DNA of 64,000 nucleotides, from positions 20,055,806 through 20,119,805 of the forward strand of contig JACBWW010000017.1 of assembly GCA_020086605.1 (NCBI GenBank). Direction: 5' to 3'. The position numbers and the translations under genes were made by a program. Shown here piece after piece: positions 1 through 13,642 of the stretch. The stretch is from Lanius collurio (taxonomy: Eukaryota > Chordata > Aves > Passeriformes > Laniidae). The notes beneath the pieces were generated by a model, which saw only the letters and a list, made by a program, of their open reading frames with translations, searched no databases and was not told where the DNA came from. Each line of letters starts with the position of its first letter. Within the stretch, counting starts at the first letter, position 1.

Positions 1-1490
1 TAATTTAACTTGCTTTTTAAGAGTGCCATCTATTACTGCTTGCATCAAACTTCCTTTTATAGCATGGAAATGTTACTATTTCAGTATTTTTGCTGATAAC
101 TGTAGTTATGGATACATTTTCATTTCCACACAACAATAATTCTCAGCTGGCTACTACAGTTTTAAATGATGCACTCAGGAGTATTATTCAACAATGTCTT
201 TCAATGTTATTTCACATTCTTGAGCCATCTTAAGATTTTTCATTCTCTCTTGCATTAAAAAATGGATCACTGGCAAGGATCCATTGAGAGCTTTAATATG
301 TTAACTTGTCACTGTCATGTCAAAAAGAAAAAGAGAGCTGTGTTCTACAAAGTACCAGTGAAAATTCTGTGGCCAAAACCACAAACTGCAGAGGCACTTA
401 TATCAACACTATTTCCCAAAGTCCTTGTTCTCTGTATATTCCACTCCTCCAAAGCAGCTTGAATATTTCTTCACAGAATGTGTTTGTATTTTTCAAACAG
501 AATATGAAAACCTGGAATGAGATTCTGGCCACAGTGAAGTTGAAAGGATGTTTTCCATCAACTGCATGGAAGCTAGGATTTTATAGCATGGAGATTCAAT
601 ATTATTTTGCCAGTTTACCATGCCAGTTTCCCATCAGCAAAATTTAAAGCTAAAAACAAAGTGGCATAATTTTCTTCTTCATTTGTATCAAAAGGTCCTT
701 GCTAGTCAAATTACTTCAACTACAAATACCAAGCTTCATGTTTAAGACTTAGTTCATAGTACAAACACAGTTTTACTACAAACTCAAGGTTTTTAAACTC
801 TCAGATATTGATAGTAATACAAATGGCCTTGATTTCTGTTGAAAATTATTCATTTATCCCATAAATGACTTGAATTCATCCAGCTACATTGTATGAAACT
901 TTACAATGTAAAGTGCTTGTAATGTCCTCTGAAATTATAGTTCAAATCAAATTTAAAACTCAAAGCCAACTTCCCACAAACCAGTAAGTCCATACTGGAA
1001 AACCAGGGGGGTTTCCCCCACTCTGTTCAATCCATGTAACTTTTTCTCCACAAAATCTAGTTGTATTTTTCATAAACTGATTTTTTTTTTCACAGACTGG
1101 TGCAAACTAGTCTTCTAAAACTAGGTTATGCACTGACTTTGGTCCATTTAACAAGGTCAGACTGTTTATTCTTGACCAAATTCTTTCCCACTGTAAAAAG
1201 GTACTTTTAAATGCCACATTCCAAAACAGTGCCAGTAAGTCAATGAAGCATATTTTCCCACAAGAACTGATACCATGCACAGGCCCCTCCTTATTTCATT
1301 CTTCTAATGATTAAATTACATAAGGTGCATGATGCCTTCAGTGTCCCAGATAATGTAAGTTTATCAAGCTACAGTGCCAGCTGTGTCTTTATTAACTGGA
1401 ATAGTTTTAGTAATTTCAAAACAATACTGCCTGAGCAGCATCAGACCGTAATAGAAACTAAAAGAAATTTAAGTAAAAATCTTAAATATT

Positions 1491-1505
1491 AAAAAAAAAA
1501 AAAAA
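1491..1505 (+). repeat. A15 homopolymer
   Basis: A run of 15 A follows AT-rich intron sequence; no recognisable retroposed body precedes it. Confidence 0.9.
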
Positions 1506-3205
1506 GTAAAATTAACTGTTGATTTGAAGACAAGCCTTCTTATTTGCCTTATAAATTGGCTAAGTTCATTGAAGCCTTGCTGATTTGTATCAGCTGAAGT
1601 ATGTGGCTATTATGACATACTGCAGTAGCCATAAGAAAATGTAAACTAGTAAAGCATTTTCAACTGTGCTTCCAAGCTGGTTTTCATTTTATGGAGCAAG
1701 AATATAAATACGTAAACAAAATTAAGGAAAACACCATTACATTAAGAAGATACATATCTACCTGTGATCCTCTCTGTTTTGATGTTATAGTGAGCATGTT
1801 TTCAGATGTGTTTTTTCTTAATGTAACACGACACCCAGATCAACTCAGCACACTAAACTTCACATTAAGATTTTCAAAATCTCCAGTAATTTTCTTTTGC
1901 ATTTTAAAGATGACTTGATAGTTTCTCATATTGTAAATGCAATATGAAGCAGAACTCTGAAGAATCACATGGAAAGGTGTGCATACAAATAAAACAGGGT
2001 TAAAAAGCATCAGCTACATTTTTTTTTCTGAGATGTACTGTCAATGAAATTACAGCACCAGTGGTGGAAGCACACTCCTTGAAGTGATCAATAATATTTT
2101 TGCAAGGTAGTCAACACTGCTCTGCCTCAAATGGATGTAAGAAGTAGATACCATTCTTAACAAATGTAATTTCTTAAGAAATTAACTCAAAATATTCACA
2201 CTGAAGGTGTTTAAAAATATAGTACAGGAAAGTGTGTTTGATTATAATTTGATTCCAACAGAGCACCTTAAATATACACAACCCTCCTCTCCCCAGCCAA
2301 TCAAAAAAATTTCAAAATCTCTCCTATATGTTTTTTCACAGGAATTTTAAAACCTTCAACATGACTCTGTGCATTCTAACAAGAAATCCATGTCATGCTC
2401 CTGTCTTGCACTTCAAGAAGTCAGCCATGCTGTTTCAAAAGAGAGCATTTAAACAACCACAGAAACAACTGCATTTCCATGAATGTTCTTAACAGCTTGT
2501 GAAAAATCCCCCAAACCTAGTAGTATTCCATACTTTGTAGACTACCTCATAAAAGAGTTAGAATTTTTGTTCACTGTCACTTAAGAAGGACCAGGCTTTA
2601 CCCCAGAGTTAACCAAACAGTGAGCCTGACTGTTTCATGAAGCCAGTCAGTAGAAGTACTAACACAAACTGACCCTTAGTTTGTATCTACCTCAATGTTA
2701 TTTTCCAAGCAGATTAAAAATTATTATGTAATTACCCTCTGAAAATGACTGCCATGAGTGGTATTACAAGATATTTATACTATTCTAGAAATCCTCAACT
2801 GACTTATGATACTCCCAAAGATATTACACATTGCCACACCCTGATAGCTTTAACTTTCAACCTCATACCTTTCTTTAAGGGATAGTAAGATTTTCACAGA
2901 CTTAGGCCTTTCATTTTCTCATGCCCAAGAAGTTTCTCCTATGTATATCACAATGTAAACATATACAAACTTCCCCTGTTTTTCAAAGACACAATATCCT
3001 CAGGCTGTGTTAATTTATAGTACCTTTTGCCTGAATATTTAATAAAAAGAAGGAACTTAAAAATTTTTATAGGATAGGTGAGGAGGGGCAAGATGCTATG
3101 AAATGGTGATGGAAGTCATGCCTTTGTTTTATTTCATTAAAAAGGTGCAGAAGATCCTGTTTTCCCCAAAAAATTGAACAGGAGGATATAGTTTTCCTCT
3201 AGGAC

Positions 3206-3457
3206 TTATTCCAAGTACTCCACCCAGAAGCTCTCAGCTTTCTCAGCATTTTGCTGTATATGTTCCTGTTGATGGTGGTGACTTTTGTGTCTGAGTCTGT
3301 GCACTGCTTCCCATTGCTCCTCACACTCAAAGACAGCTTCTCGAACATCACTGGCTCTTTTGCATTTCCATTCAGATTTCAGCCAAACCTGCTCACCCAC
3401 ATAGCTTAGATTCCTAACTGGTCCTGCATATGTCATGTATTTTGGGTAATAGTTCAT
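3206..3457 (-). other. Unrecognised 83-codon open frame, possible pseudogene or exon
   Basis: The frame runs from an ATG at 3457 to TAA just below 3209. The product is rich in Glu, Lys, His and Trp and poor in the Leu/Ile/Phe/Ser typical of chance frames here. Segments include NYYPKYMTYAGPVRN, GEQVWLKSEWKCKR, a probable helix DVREAVFECEEQWEAVHRLR, a HHHQQEH cluster and a tail FWVEYLE. Downstream on the same strand an AAATAAA appears about 70 bases past the stop. No family was recognised and no splice site is secure. It could be the end of a retrocopy, a lineage-specific exon, or chance. Confidence 0.3.
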
Positions 3458-6400
3458 ATTACTTCAGCTATATATTGCACAAAAGTGCTTAAGTGCTTTT
3501 ATAAATTTATCCAAAACATAACACCACTTTTCTGCTTCAATTAGACTTCATTTCAGGGAAAGCTGTTTCAGCTCTGCCCATATCTTGATGGAATCCTTGA
3601 AAGTTCTTGAAAATTATGTTCTTTATGATGAACCAAAAGCCCAAACAGTAACAGTATCAGGATTGACTTGGGCTGGATTCTTCTCAGCTGACTTCAGATC
3701 TGAGTACCATGTAGATGCTCACATCTGAACTTGTCACCTTTGACAACCAGTGGAAAGAAGTAGGTATTTTTGAGTCTGATCCATGTTAACTGTCTTGCTT
3801 AAGCTAATGCTGATTACACTGATCAGGAGACTACTTTGGATTACTACTAGGGAACTTACTCGGTGAAGTAACTTAACAGTAAGATGTCCACATATTGTCA
3901 GATAAACCCCACTTACAGTATTTCTGTGTCAGGAGATATTCATATGGCCTTCCAAGTCACCTTACAGCTTTTCTTCCATTCTCCATTTCCTTTCAAATAT
4001 TTCTCAACTATCTCAAAGAAATGGCTTTTGTTTTTAACAGTAACACAATAATGTGTGGGACACACCTTCACAGTTTTATCCTGAGAATGTATGACTACAA
4101 CAGTTTTTTCAACTCTCTTTTGGCAGTGTGCATATATCTGATAGGTGCTCAATGGGGACTGGTTGGACAGCTGGCAGAGTTTGCTATGGGATCTATCTCT
4201 TGACTTTTTATTCACCACTCCATTTAATCAGGTCACTGATGGACAGTAGTACACTCTGAGTATCTTCAGTATCGATTCTTACTCCCTAATTTCTCCCAGC
4301 CCTCTGGGACACTATCAACTTTCCCTTTTAAAAATTATTGCAGGTTATGAGCCATGGAGCACTTTTACCTTATGAGACATTATCACCAATTTCTCCTAAG
4401 AAAGGGGAAAGCTCATAATCTGATTCCTGTAAGGGGAATCATGGTCCCTGCAGATCCATGCTGTGTACATGATGTAAACATAGATTATTAGCTCACACCT
4501 AGACAAAAGGAATGCTGAGGCACACTATAGTTTCAATGATTTCAATATGCTATTAGAATGAATGTTAGGTGCTGATTCCAGTCCCGTTTGTGTTGGTCTA
4601 CAAATGGTACACAGCTGAACTCCTGTTTTGTGTGAAAAGCTTCCAAACTGCAGATTCCTGACATAAGATTTCCCTTATGCTTGTGTGCAACTTGCCTGGG
4701 GTTCCGCAAGCAGAGAAGAATTAACTCATTACAATGTCTGATACTGTCAGGCGCTCTTGGTTCCTTGCTTTGTGTACCTTCAGCCATCTCCAAAAATTGC
4801 CTGTCACTACCATCTAGCATTGCCTGATGGGCTTCTCTGCCCTGAGGTGCAAACACATCAGCAGCTATGTGCTTCATGTGGCTCTCAGTGATACAGTAGC
4901 AAGTTGGAGCTATCTTTTGGGAAGCTACTTCAGGGCTGTACAACCATGGCACACACTTGTTTTCCATTTTCTCTGTGCCCTCCACTGAATAAAATTCTTC
5001 CTCTAGGTTAAGAAGGGATTTCCTAGTCCGAAAGTGTGGAACAGTTTAACAAGCAAAGTTGAATCTTTCTTTCTCTGATACCTGTAGCTATTACCTGATG
5101 TTTCTCCACACTCCTTGTAGATTCTGCATCTCATCTTTAACTTCCAGCCTAATACCATCTGCTATCATCACTGTGTTATCCAAAGACGATTTTCAATTCC
5201 ACAAGCCAAAAAACTTTTCATCTCACGTATCCATGCTTCTCATTGAGTAGATAATCATTCCAGTTGCCCCAAGGAATAAGCCATAAACATCCATCCTTCC
5301 ATAAACTACATGAAAAACAACATAAAAATATTTTGAGGATGTATTTTTTTGGCAATATATTTTTCATGGTTCCACTTAATGTTGCACTTGAAATTAGAAC
5401 TTCACCAAGGTGCTCAATCTGTCCTATCCTCAAATTTTCTCTCATAGAAATGACAGGGAAGATACTGTAGACATTTATGCAACTCTAAATGTCTGGATTT
5501 TGTTGAGTGGCATAAGACATGATCATCATCCAAACTCGTGGTGTTTCTGTGTCAATACTGTCATGGAACTGTAAGCTCTGGGATTTGTACCCGGTATGAG
5601 CAAAAAAATTCTGAAAGGGTTTTGAAAAGTGATAGGTGAAGGGAAAAGAACTCGTGAGAACTATTTCCAGCAGTGAAAATTAAAAGAGTCTGGCTCTTGT
5701 TAACTTATGCAGCTTTTTGGCTCAGATCATTTTGCAATGTTGAAATGCATAAATAAATGTTCTTTAATGTGCAGTACAGGTGAGTGGCTGTGGAGTTGGC
5801 AGTTCTGTAGAGCTGCAAGTTTCTTGTCTTCAGTGGAAACTCCCCCATTCATAGATTGTGTGTGCAAGGTAGAAGACCCCTATTGGAAGCATTTCACCAT
5901 CCACTAGGCTTCTTCTCCCTCCTGTTCCACAGAACAGAATATATGCTTTTTCAGATCCTCTGTGCTAGGAATAACGCTGTTAAAAATGTTTCTTCCAAAC
6001 CTAGGTCATTCACCCTAAGTATAGCAGAAGAACCTGTGCAGTACAGGAGAAAGAAATACTGTGCACTGTCTTTTCCACTAGCTACTCAACTGCTCCTGTC
6101 CCAGCCAAAGAACTCTTGCTCTGAATTGCCTCCTAAGTTTTTTTGATAGTGTACTTTTTTCCCCATCCTTTGGACTTGCTCGACATGATATACTTATAAC
6201 AGTTAAGGTGAAAAGCAAGTAGTACAGCATTAAGGGTACTATTTATTCACTCTAATAAACAGTACTTTTAAGATAAGGGTATTAATTTTGGATGATGATA
6301 GCCATAAAAATGTGGTACACTCATTTCTGAATCATAAGTCAGGGTAAAACCCAAGAACTAGCGGAAAGCACAGCTCCTTTTAAACATATTTCTTCAAAAC

Positions 6401-9400
6401 TTATTTCTTCTTTCCCACCGGTAAACAATGAACCAGCTGTTTACATGGCAGGTTTCCATGGTTACAATCTTGCATGGGGCCCACATGGTACAACCTATAT
6501 CACTGTTAAATCAAAAAATCTCTTGCTTCCTAAGCAGAAAGCCCCTACTCTCATTATTCCTCGTTTAAATCCACAACATGACCTTAGAACTGAATCAGCA
6601 TGAACTTGCAGGTTTTTTTTTTCCCCCCTCTTTTTTTTGCATCAGTTTTCTCCTTTTTCTGTACTTAGTAGATTAATTGCTCATGTTTCTTAATGCTAGT
6701 TTGTTTTTTCTTTTTATCATCTGTTCTTTTGTCACTCAGGCCCAGTAAATGATGAAAACTCTGATCCAGTTTCAAATCACTCTGAACTTTAAAAGCAAAA
6801 ATGTACTGTGTCTTCAAATAGTATGCAGTCATTCCATTTTTTAAATAATTTTTTTCTTCTTTACTGGAAAGCTACTACAAGATGCCGATGTCATTACGAT
6901 ACAGTTGTTCTGCCCTGGAGAGCAGAACAACTTGCTGACTGCAAACGAATTATCCACAAATCAGCTGTTCCATGCTGATCACAAGTTCCAATGGTGTTTT
7001 CATAGACTGTACCTACAGAACAAGTCTGCCTTGCATTCATTACAGAAATAGCAAAATCCAATGCAATGGTTAATTGATCTGCTCCTTTAGCTGTTGTGAT
7101 TCACAGCTGAATTCTACAGACTTTTGCAGTAGACAACTTTGTGCATTTTAAAACAATTGTAAATTTTATTTTCAAATCTCCTGCTTAATATTTTTAGCGT
7201 GTCTCATTCAGAAACTAATCTATGACCATTTTGCATATTTCACAGAACAAGTAATACATTTTATTAGACCAATTTTAACTACTGCTACTCCTCTGACAGA
7301 CCTAAACAAAAACTCAAGCCCTTGCTTGTACCTCCAAGGTCTGACTTTCAGTCAGGTGCAATTTACTGAACTATATTGGGAATTTTTGATATATACTAAT
7401 ATGTCCTGGCCGGTTTTGTACTTTTGAAAAGCATTCTGAATTCATCTTTCATGACACTTATATTAAACTGAATTATTACTTTATCTTGGCAATTATATGA
7501 CCTTTTCCTGTTTTATAAACCATAGTATTTCTACTACTTACAAACAAATGTAGTTTATCAGATCAGAATCTCTTCTGCCATGTCTTTCTTTTTTTTATCT
7601 CCCTCTTTTTCTGTCTTTTAAACACAGAATTGTTCTGAGTTTCAGACAAGCAGATTCTGTCATAACTGTATCATCTTCTGATTCCTTTCAATAAGAAAAT
7701 ATTCCATTTCCATGGCTAATCTTACAGATCCCCAGAGTGCTTTTGGCTTCTTTGCTTTACCTTGATTACAAACCCCCACCACTGTCAGCCTCTGTGGGAT
7801 CTGTGTGTTGTAAGAATGCAAGTGCCCTTGGGTGTCTCTCTCTTCCTTCTCTCTGGAGCTTTCAGTACCTGCTTGGGTTGATGGCTGTCCTTGACCTATA
7901 TATCATAGTCTCATAGCAGACCTGAGCAGCTGAGGCCAAGTATAAATTCTGAAGTGCTGTCAGAGCTGGGCTACCTAGAAAGGTTACCATAAGTCTCCTT
8001 TCTGCTTCTTTTCCTCACCATACATAGAGTGTACAATGCTGAAAAAAACTTCCCTGGGATTTTTAGAAAGCATTTCTATTACCTGAGGTGGGAAAATGTA
8101 ATTAAGTCTAAAGGATGCACAAAAGGTAAAAAAAATATAAACAGTCTCCTGATGGGTTAGTTTTTATGTCCAGGTATTTCCTTGCACAGTAGTCTGTGTT
8201 CCTGCTCACTTGCATGCGCTGATTTTCTGCTCAAGTCCTTTTTTGAAGGTTATTTTTGTTAGCTACTTCCAATTTTACCCAAGCTCTTCTGGCATCCCCT
8301 GTTTCATGGAAGGTCTGACCAGGTTTTCAGCAGTCAGGATGGTTGTCATTCATTGATGTGACTTGCCAGGTTCAACCCATTTCCAGATGGGGAACATTGC
8401 AACCAGACTTTCCACTCCATCTGGACTTTTTCAACTTGCTGTCCCAACAAGCATTTAATTCTTGCTTTCAGATCATCTTTCATCCCTCCTTGTTAAACTT
8501 TCAGGTTGTATCTTTGCTTCTTTAATGAAGGGTCTTTCTTTTACATCTCATTTTAATTTTTTGTTCTTTCATAGCCCTTATTTAAACTGTAGACTCCTCT
8601 GGTTTTGAAGACCACCTCCATTATCTGCTCTGCCTCATCTTAATAAAGTTCCATGACTTCTTTCTTGGGAAAATGAATTTTGCTAGGTGCTTCAGCAAGG
8701 TGCTTCAAAATCTCACTACTTGTTTTCTAACTTCCTGACAGAAGTTACATAAGTTATTCAAGTTATGTAAGGTAGTTTAAAGTAACTTACATGCCATCAT
8801 TGGTTTTTTAAAGGGTTCTCCCCATCTGAGTCCTTGATGTTTTTAAGAATCAATTGTATGTACTGTTACAATTCATTTTCTTAAAGTAATTCAGATTCTT
8901 CTTGCCTCACAGAAAAGCGTCCCTTTTTCTCTGATTTTTACACAGGAATCTGTCCTTTCCCATGACTGTTCCTGTCCAAAAACAGCTCTCAGTCACAGAG
9001 AAACTGAGCAGTTTACAGCATTCTAGATAAGGTCTGATCCACTAATTTGTGTTGTGGCATCAGTATGTCATTATTTCTATTAAATTATCGTACATAACCT
9101 ATATTTTCATATGCTCTTTTCATGTATCTAAATGACAACTCATAGCCCACATGTGATCTCTGCAGCTTGCTACCAAGCCAGTAGTAAGATCCCAAAACTG
9201 AGGAATTAATCTTGTACCTCAGTAATTCTTTTAGTGTAAAATATCTTCCTCTGGATTTATCCACTGAAATGCAGAAACTGAGAAATCTAGAAAAACATAG
9301 TTGAATTCTTTGGTGCCCTATAATTTACTGAAATCTGGAAAATCTAAGGCTAATGCACTTCTACTATTTATCAAATATTACCATATTTTGCAAGGATGAA

Positions 9401-10544
9401 TATATTACAGATAGAGGTAACTCACCTCTTTAATGCAACTACAAGGCATTGGTCACCATTTAGCATATAGTAACAAAGAATATAATGGAGTTAAATTAAG
9501 AATGGGACATTGAAGGCTGGACATCTAGGAAACTTTCTGAAATTGATTATACAGAGGTTTTGGAACAGAGTCCCATGGGAAGTGATGGAAACCCTATTTC
9601 CTGGCACATTAAAGTTATGGCCAAAGCATTAGAAATGCAACGGAGAACAATCTTACTTGTTTCACTAGAGTGGATGATTTCTCAACTCTTCTCCTTTTGA
9701 GCTCAAGAATTCTACACCAGCAATGCTGACAAGTACTAAATACTGTTAGGCTAAGAAGAATTTCCTGGGCTGTACCTGTACAATGGAATTCTCAATTAGA
9801 AATGCCTTCTACATCAGGACTTTGGCCAGTGTGAAGAGAACATTTACAGTTACTTCCCTGCCACTGAAAAAAGTGTCAATGATTCCTTTTTATTACTCAT
9901 TAAGCCCTAAGAACATTTCTGTCAGCACTGTACAGACACCTGCTTTCACTCTGGAGTAGCAGGAGCTCCAAGCAGTGTGCTATTTGGTCTGCTCCTCTTT
10001 CTTTGGATGTCTCACATTCAAGTACCTAACACGCCCGTGCCTGCTTATTCAATGTGCTCTGATAAGAGCATAACCCGAGGCTGTATTTTAGTGTTTGAGG
10101 TCTGAAATTATGTGGGAACAGTTTTGTAAATACACAGGGAGAGACCTTGTCAAACAATCAAATTGTTTTTACAATCCAACCCACTCAATTATCTTTGGGA
10201 GTAGATGTAAAAACAGACCCATTTAAATCAGCAGGAAAATAGTGAAAGAAGATGTAAATCACTGGGCGGAGGAAATGCACCACATATTTTTATATCTGAA
10301 AACAGGAGACAGAAGTAGGGTCACACAAAAGCAGGATGCTCTTTTATAATATAGAGAAAATATACAGTAGTAATCCTCTCCCTTCCTTTCTCCCTTTTAA
10401 AACCTCTGCCCTGATTTTTTTAGCAGATTAAGTGCAGCTGGTTCCTTACAAAGTCAGTTCTACATCCTACAGTCTGTTCACCAGGTATTTCTTTGGAAAC
10501 TCTTACGCAGGACTGTACCATTTACTATATCTTATTAAGTGAAA
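3458..10544. other. Intron 4 DNA without recognisable genes
   Basis: AT-rich intron with scattered pyrimidine runs (for example a T10C6 tract near 6613-6630). Short open frames occur at chance length, the longest being 147 codons at 4542-4985 on the minus strand. Only the hairpin at 6903-6932 stands out. Confidence 0.7.
6903..6932. repeat. Perfect 11-bp stem-loop
   Basis: Arms agttgttctgc (6903-6913) and gcagaacaact (6922-6932) are exact reverse complements around an 8-nt loop (cctggaga). No function is recognised. Confidence 0.9.
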
Positions 10545-10586
10545 GGGAGAGGAGAGGAGAGGAGAGGAGAGGAGAGGAGAGGAGAG
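10545..10586 (+). repeat. (GGAGA)n pentamer repeat, left of the gap
   Basis: About eight tandem GGAGA units, purine-only on the plus strand, run straight into the assembly gap. Open frames across it are artefacts of the repeat. Confidence 0.97.
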
Positions 10587-10986
10587 NNNNNNNNNNNNNN
10601 NNNNNNNNNNNNNNNNNNNNNNNNNNNNNNNNNNNNNNNNNNNNNNNNNNNNNNNNNNNNNNNNNNNNNNNNNNNNNNNNNNNNNNNNNNNNNNNNNNNN
10701 NNNNNNNNNNNNNNNNNNNNNNNNNNNNNNNNNNNNNNNNNNNNNNNNNNNNNNNNNNNNNNNNNNNNNNNNNNNNNNNNNNNNNNNNNNNNNNNNNNNN
10801 NNNNNNNNNNNNNNNNNNNNNNNNNNNNNNNNNNNNNNNNNNNNNNNNNNNNNNNNNNNNNNNNNNNNNNNNNNNNNNNNNNNNNNNNNNNNNNNNNNNN
10901 NNNNNNNNNNNNNNNNNNNNNNNNNNNNNNNNNNNNNNNNNNNNNNNNNNNNNNNNNNNNNNNNNNNNNNNNNNNNNNNNNNNNNN
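10587..10986. other. Assembly gap of 400 N
   Basis: Exactly 400 undetermined bases lie inside the pentamer repeat. True length and content are unknown. Confidence 1.
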
Positions 10987-11104
10987 AGAGAAGAGAAGAG
11001 AAGAGAAGAGAAGAGAAGAGAAGAGAAGAGAAGAGAAGAGAAGAGAAGAGAAGAGAAGAGAAGAGAAGAGAAGAGAAGAGAAGAGAAGAGAAGAGAAGAG
11101 AAGA
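10987..11104 (+). repeat. (AGAGA)n pentamer repeat, right of the gap
   Basis: About 118 bp of near-perfect AAGAG/AGAGA units (about 23 copies), purine-only on the plus strand. The unit differs from the left flank by one base (G to A), so the locus is a compound array whose switch point lies in the gap. Confidence 0.97.
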
Positions 11105-13575
11105 AACAACACGCTGTTTTATCTTCACATCAACATGTGAAGGCCTATTTCCAGTGAGCACATTTTTCTTGCACCAACAGAACTGTGCTGTTGCAAAATG
11201 ACACCTAACTTCACCCTGAGGAGAAAAGGCAATGCCTCACAAAAGCAGAATTAAGAGGAACCTAAGTAATACTATCAGGTGTCAGATTTAAAACAAAACA
11301 AAAAGCTTTTCTCACAGTACAATAGTTAACTATAGCCCAAAGTAGAAATGGCTCAAAAAGTAAGCAGATTAGCTTATGGAAGATGGGTACTTCAGCAATT
11401 TTTATAGCCAATGATCTAGATACAAGCTCCAGCACTGGAAATTGCTACATTTCTGACTGCTGAAAGCTGTTTCCTATCTCTCTCTCCTAAGCATCCTCTC
11501 TTGAACATTATCCTTTGATAGAGCACATAACCAACCTTTGGTCCAGTCCAGCAGAAACTTCCTTTGTTCCAATACGAACTGTGCTCAAAGTCACACCTCT
11601 TTTCCTTTTTTTTCCACCAGCAGGAGGTAAATTTCTTCTGCAGGGTTGCACTGGTGCAGCTGCAGGGCTGCAAAACATGCTCAACTCAGTCTAGACAAAG
11701 TCTGTCCTCACATATCATATATTCTAATGTTTGCAGCTCTGGAAAGGGGTTTTCTGGCACAGAAAATGTTCTCATGTGAAGCAGATTTGCTTGTTTACTG
11801 TGAAATAATTTACTTTCTTTAAAAGATTAGAAGATAGGCTTTTTATGGTTCATGATAAACCTGGGTCTGAATCAGAGCAGAGGGCTGCATTCTCTGCATT
11901 CCTGACAGGTCTCACGGGTGAGCCCTGGCATCAGCTCCAGAGAAACAGCACAGTGTGCTGAATGCAGGTCTTGGCACCGTGGGGGTAAGAAATATTTCAA
12001 ACACTGATACAGATGCCCTTAGAAGCTTTGTTACAGTCAGATACAATCATAACCTTAAATGAAGCAGCTGACTGGTTCATCTAACACCTTCAGAACACCA
12101 TAAATCAGCATGAGCTGTGAGGTTCTGAAAAACATTTCTGCCTTTGAGTTACTTCAGCTACTTGAGGCCTCAGCTGAACATTCAGATGCAGTTTCATAAC
12201 TTGCCTCCAACAAATCTAAGACAGTGGTGTCTAGGGAGTGGATGACCCCATCTTTCTGCTCACCCTCCCCCGTGTGTCAGTGCTTTCAGTCATGTGGCCA
12301 CACAGTGATTTGCATCTACTAAGCCACCTGAAAATTTGCAACTACAGGGTTCATTTTCAGTCAGACTGCAAGAGAGCGACCACTAATGTCAAAGAAAGGG
12401 GAGTGATGCAAGTGTGCAGTCAAAAGCAGGGCCATTCTTTCACCAGTACAAGAAATGTTACATCTACTTATGCTGACTGTGAAACAGCACCTGTAGATTA
12501 TTTCTAGAACATGTCTCTAGAAGTAACAACCTTGTCATAAATCCTCTGTTGCTACGAGAGCAGCTGGTATGACTCTTCCAGACAAGCCTTAAAAATTTAA
12601 AGATTTTTATGATGGGCAAGAAAAATCAAGTTGGTTTTGAAAATTATCTTATATTATTATAATGTAGATGAATAAGAAACTCCTAATTTCCTAATTCTGT
12701 TGATGTGTATTTCCATACCGCCTTTTGATTAATATTGTGCCATTGAACAATCTGTTCTGTCATTGTTACTTTCATATAAATCTGCATCTTCTTAGTGAAC
12801 ATCTAATCTGAGTCATCATAAATGTATCTTAAAATGTTTTTAGTCCTCTGCAGACCTTACCGTCAATGTGCTGATAATGATTTTTGTTCTTAAGATGACT
12901 CCAGAGATAAATGACTCATTTTATGTGATGGAAATAACCTTCCTAGAGGGTGTTGGGAAGATACAATAAAGATATCTCTCAATGTTAAAGTATCAGAAAA
13001 ATTCACTAATTTTTTCACGAAGCCAGACACATGGACTTTTTATGCAGACCTGTGTATTAGTAGGGAAGACAAAAAATTTGATCTTACTGCACTTCTAAAT
13101 AGCCACAAACTCTCAGCAGCAGCAGCACTGGCAAGCTCAAACCCACATATTTTGATCCACTGGGTGTCTGTCAGTGACTCATTTTCCTTTTCAGGGACAT
13201 TTAGGTGGACTAGACAAATCCATAATAATGAAAGAAGTGGAGATGAGGGCCCGGATCTCAGGTGATGTGCTTCCTCACAACAGTGAAGTGCATACCAAAA
13301 CAGTGCCACTTGACCTGTCAGAGGGGGGAAGAGTTATGATCTTATTAAATCATGCATGAGATTAAATCAAGTGTCGCTGTACTGATTTGTACTGATTTCA
13401 TTAGGACACTCTTGAATACTTAGTTTAACCAGTGGTAGGTGGTTGCTTAATTTCCATAGGTCTCCTCAGATGTCTGATGGTAACTTTAAATAGATTGCTC
13501 AATCAGGTCCACTTAGGGATCCTCAACATATCTCAGGTTAAAGCTGCACTGCAAGAGACTCAGAAGAGGCGGCCA

Positions 13576-13642
13576 TAAAAAAGAGGAAAAAAAAAAGATA
13601 AAAAACAAGCCAAAGCAAAAAAAAAAAAAAAGAAAGAAAAAT
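13576..13642 (+). repeat. A-rich low-complexity tract
   Basis: About 67 bp is mostly A with scattered G, including a run of about 15 A near 13617-13631. It could be a degraded retroposon tail, but no element body was recognised upstream. Confidence 0.85.

Noticed and set aside
4542..4985. 147-codon open frame on the minus strand
   Set aside because: About one frame of this length is expected by chance over six frames of 64 kb at this base composition, and the product has no recognisable motif.
10493..11201. Frames of 195-220 codons across the pentamer repeat
   Set aside because: They consist of repeat and N bases; the residues are translation of simple sequence.
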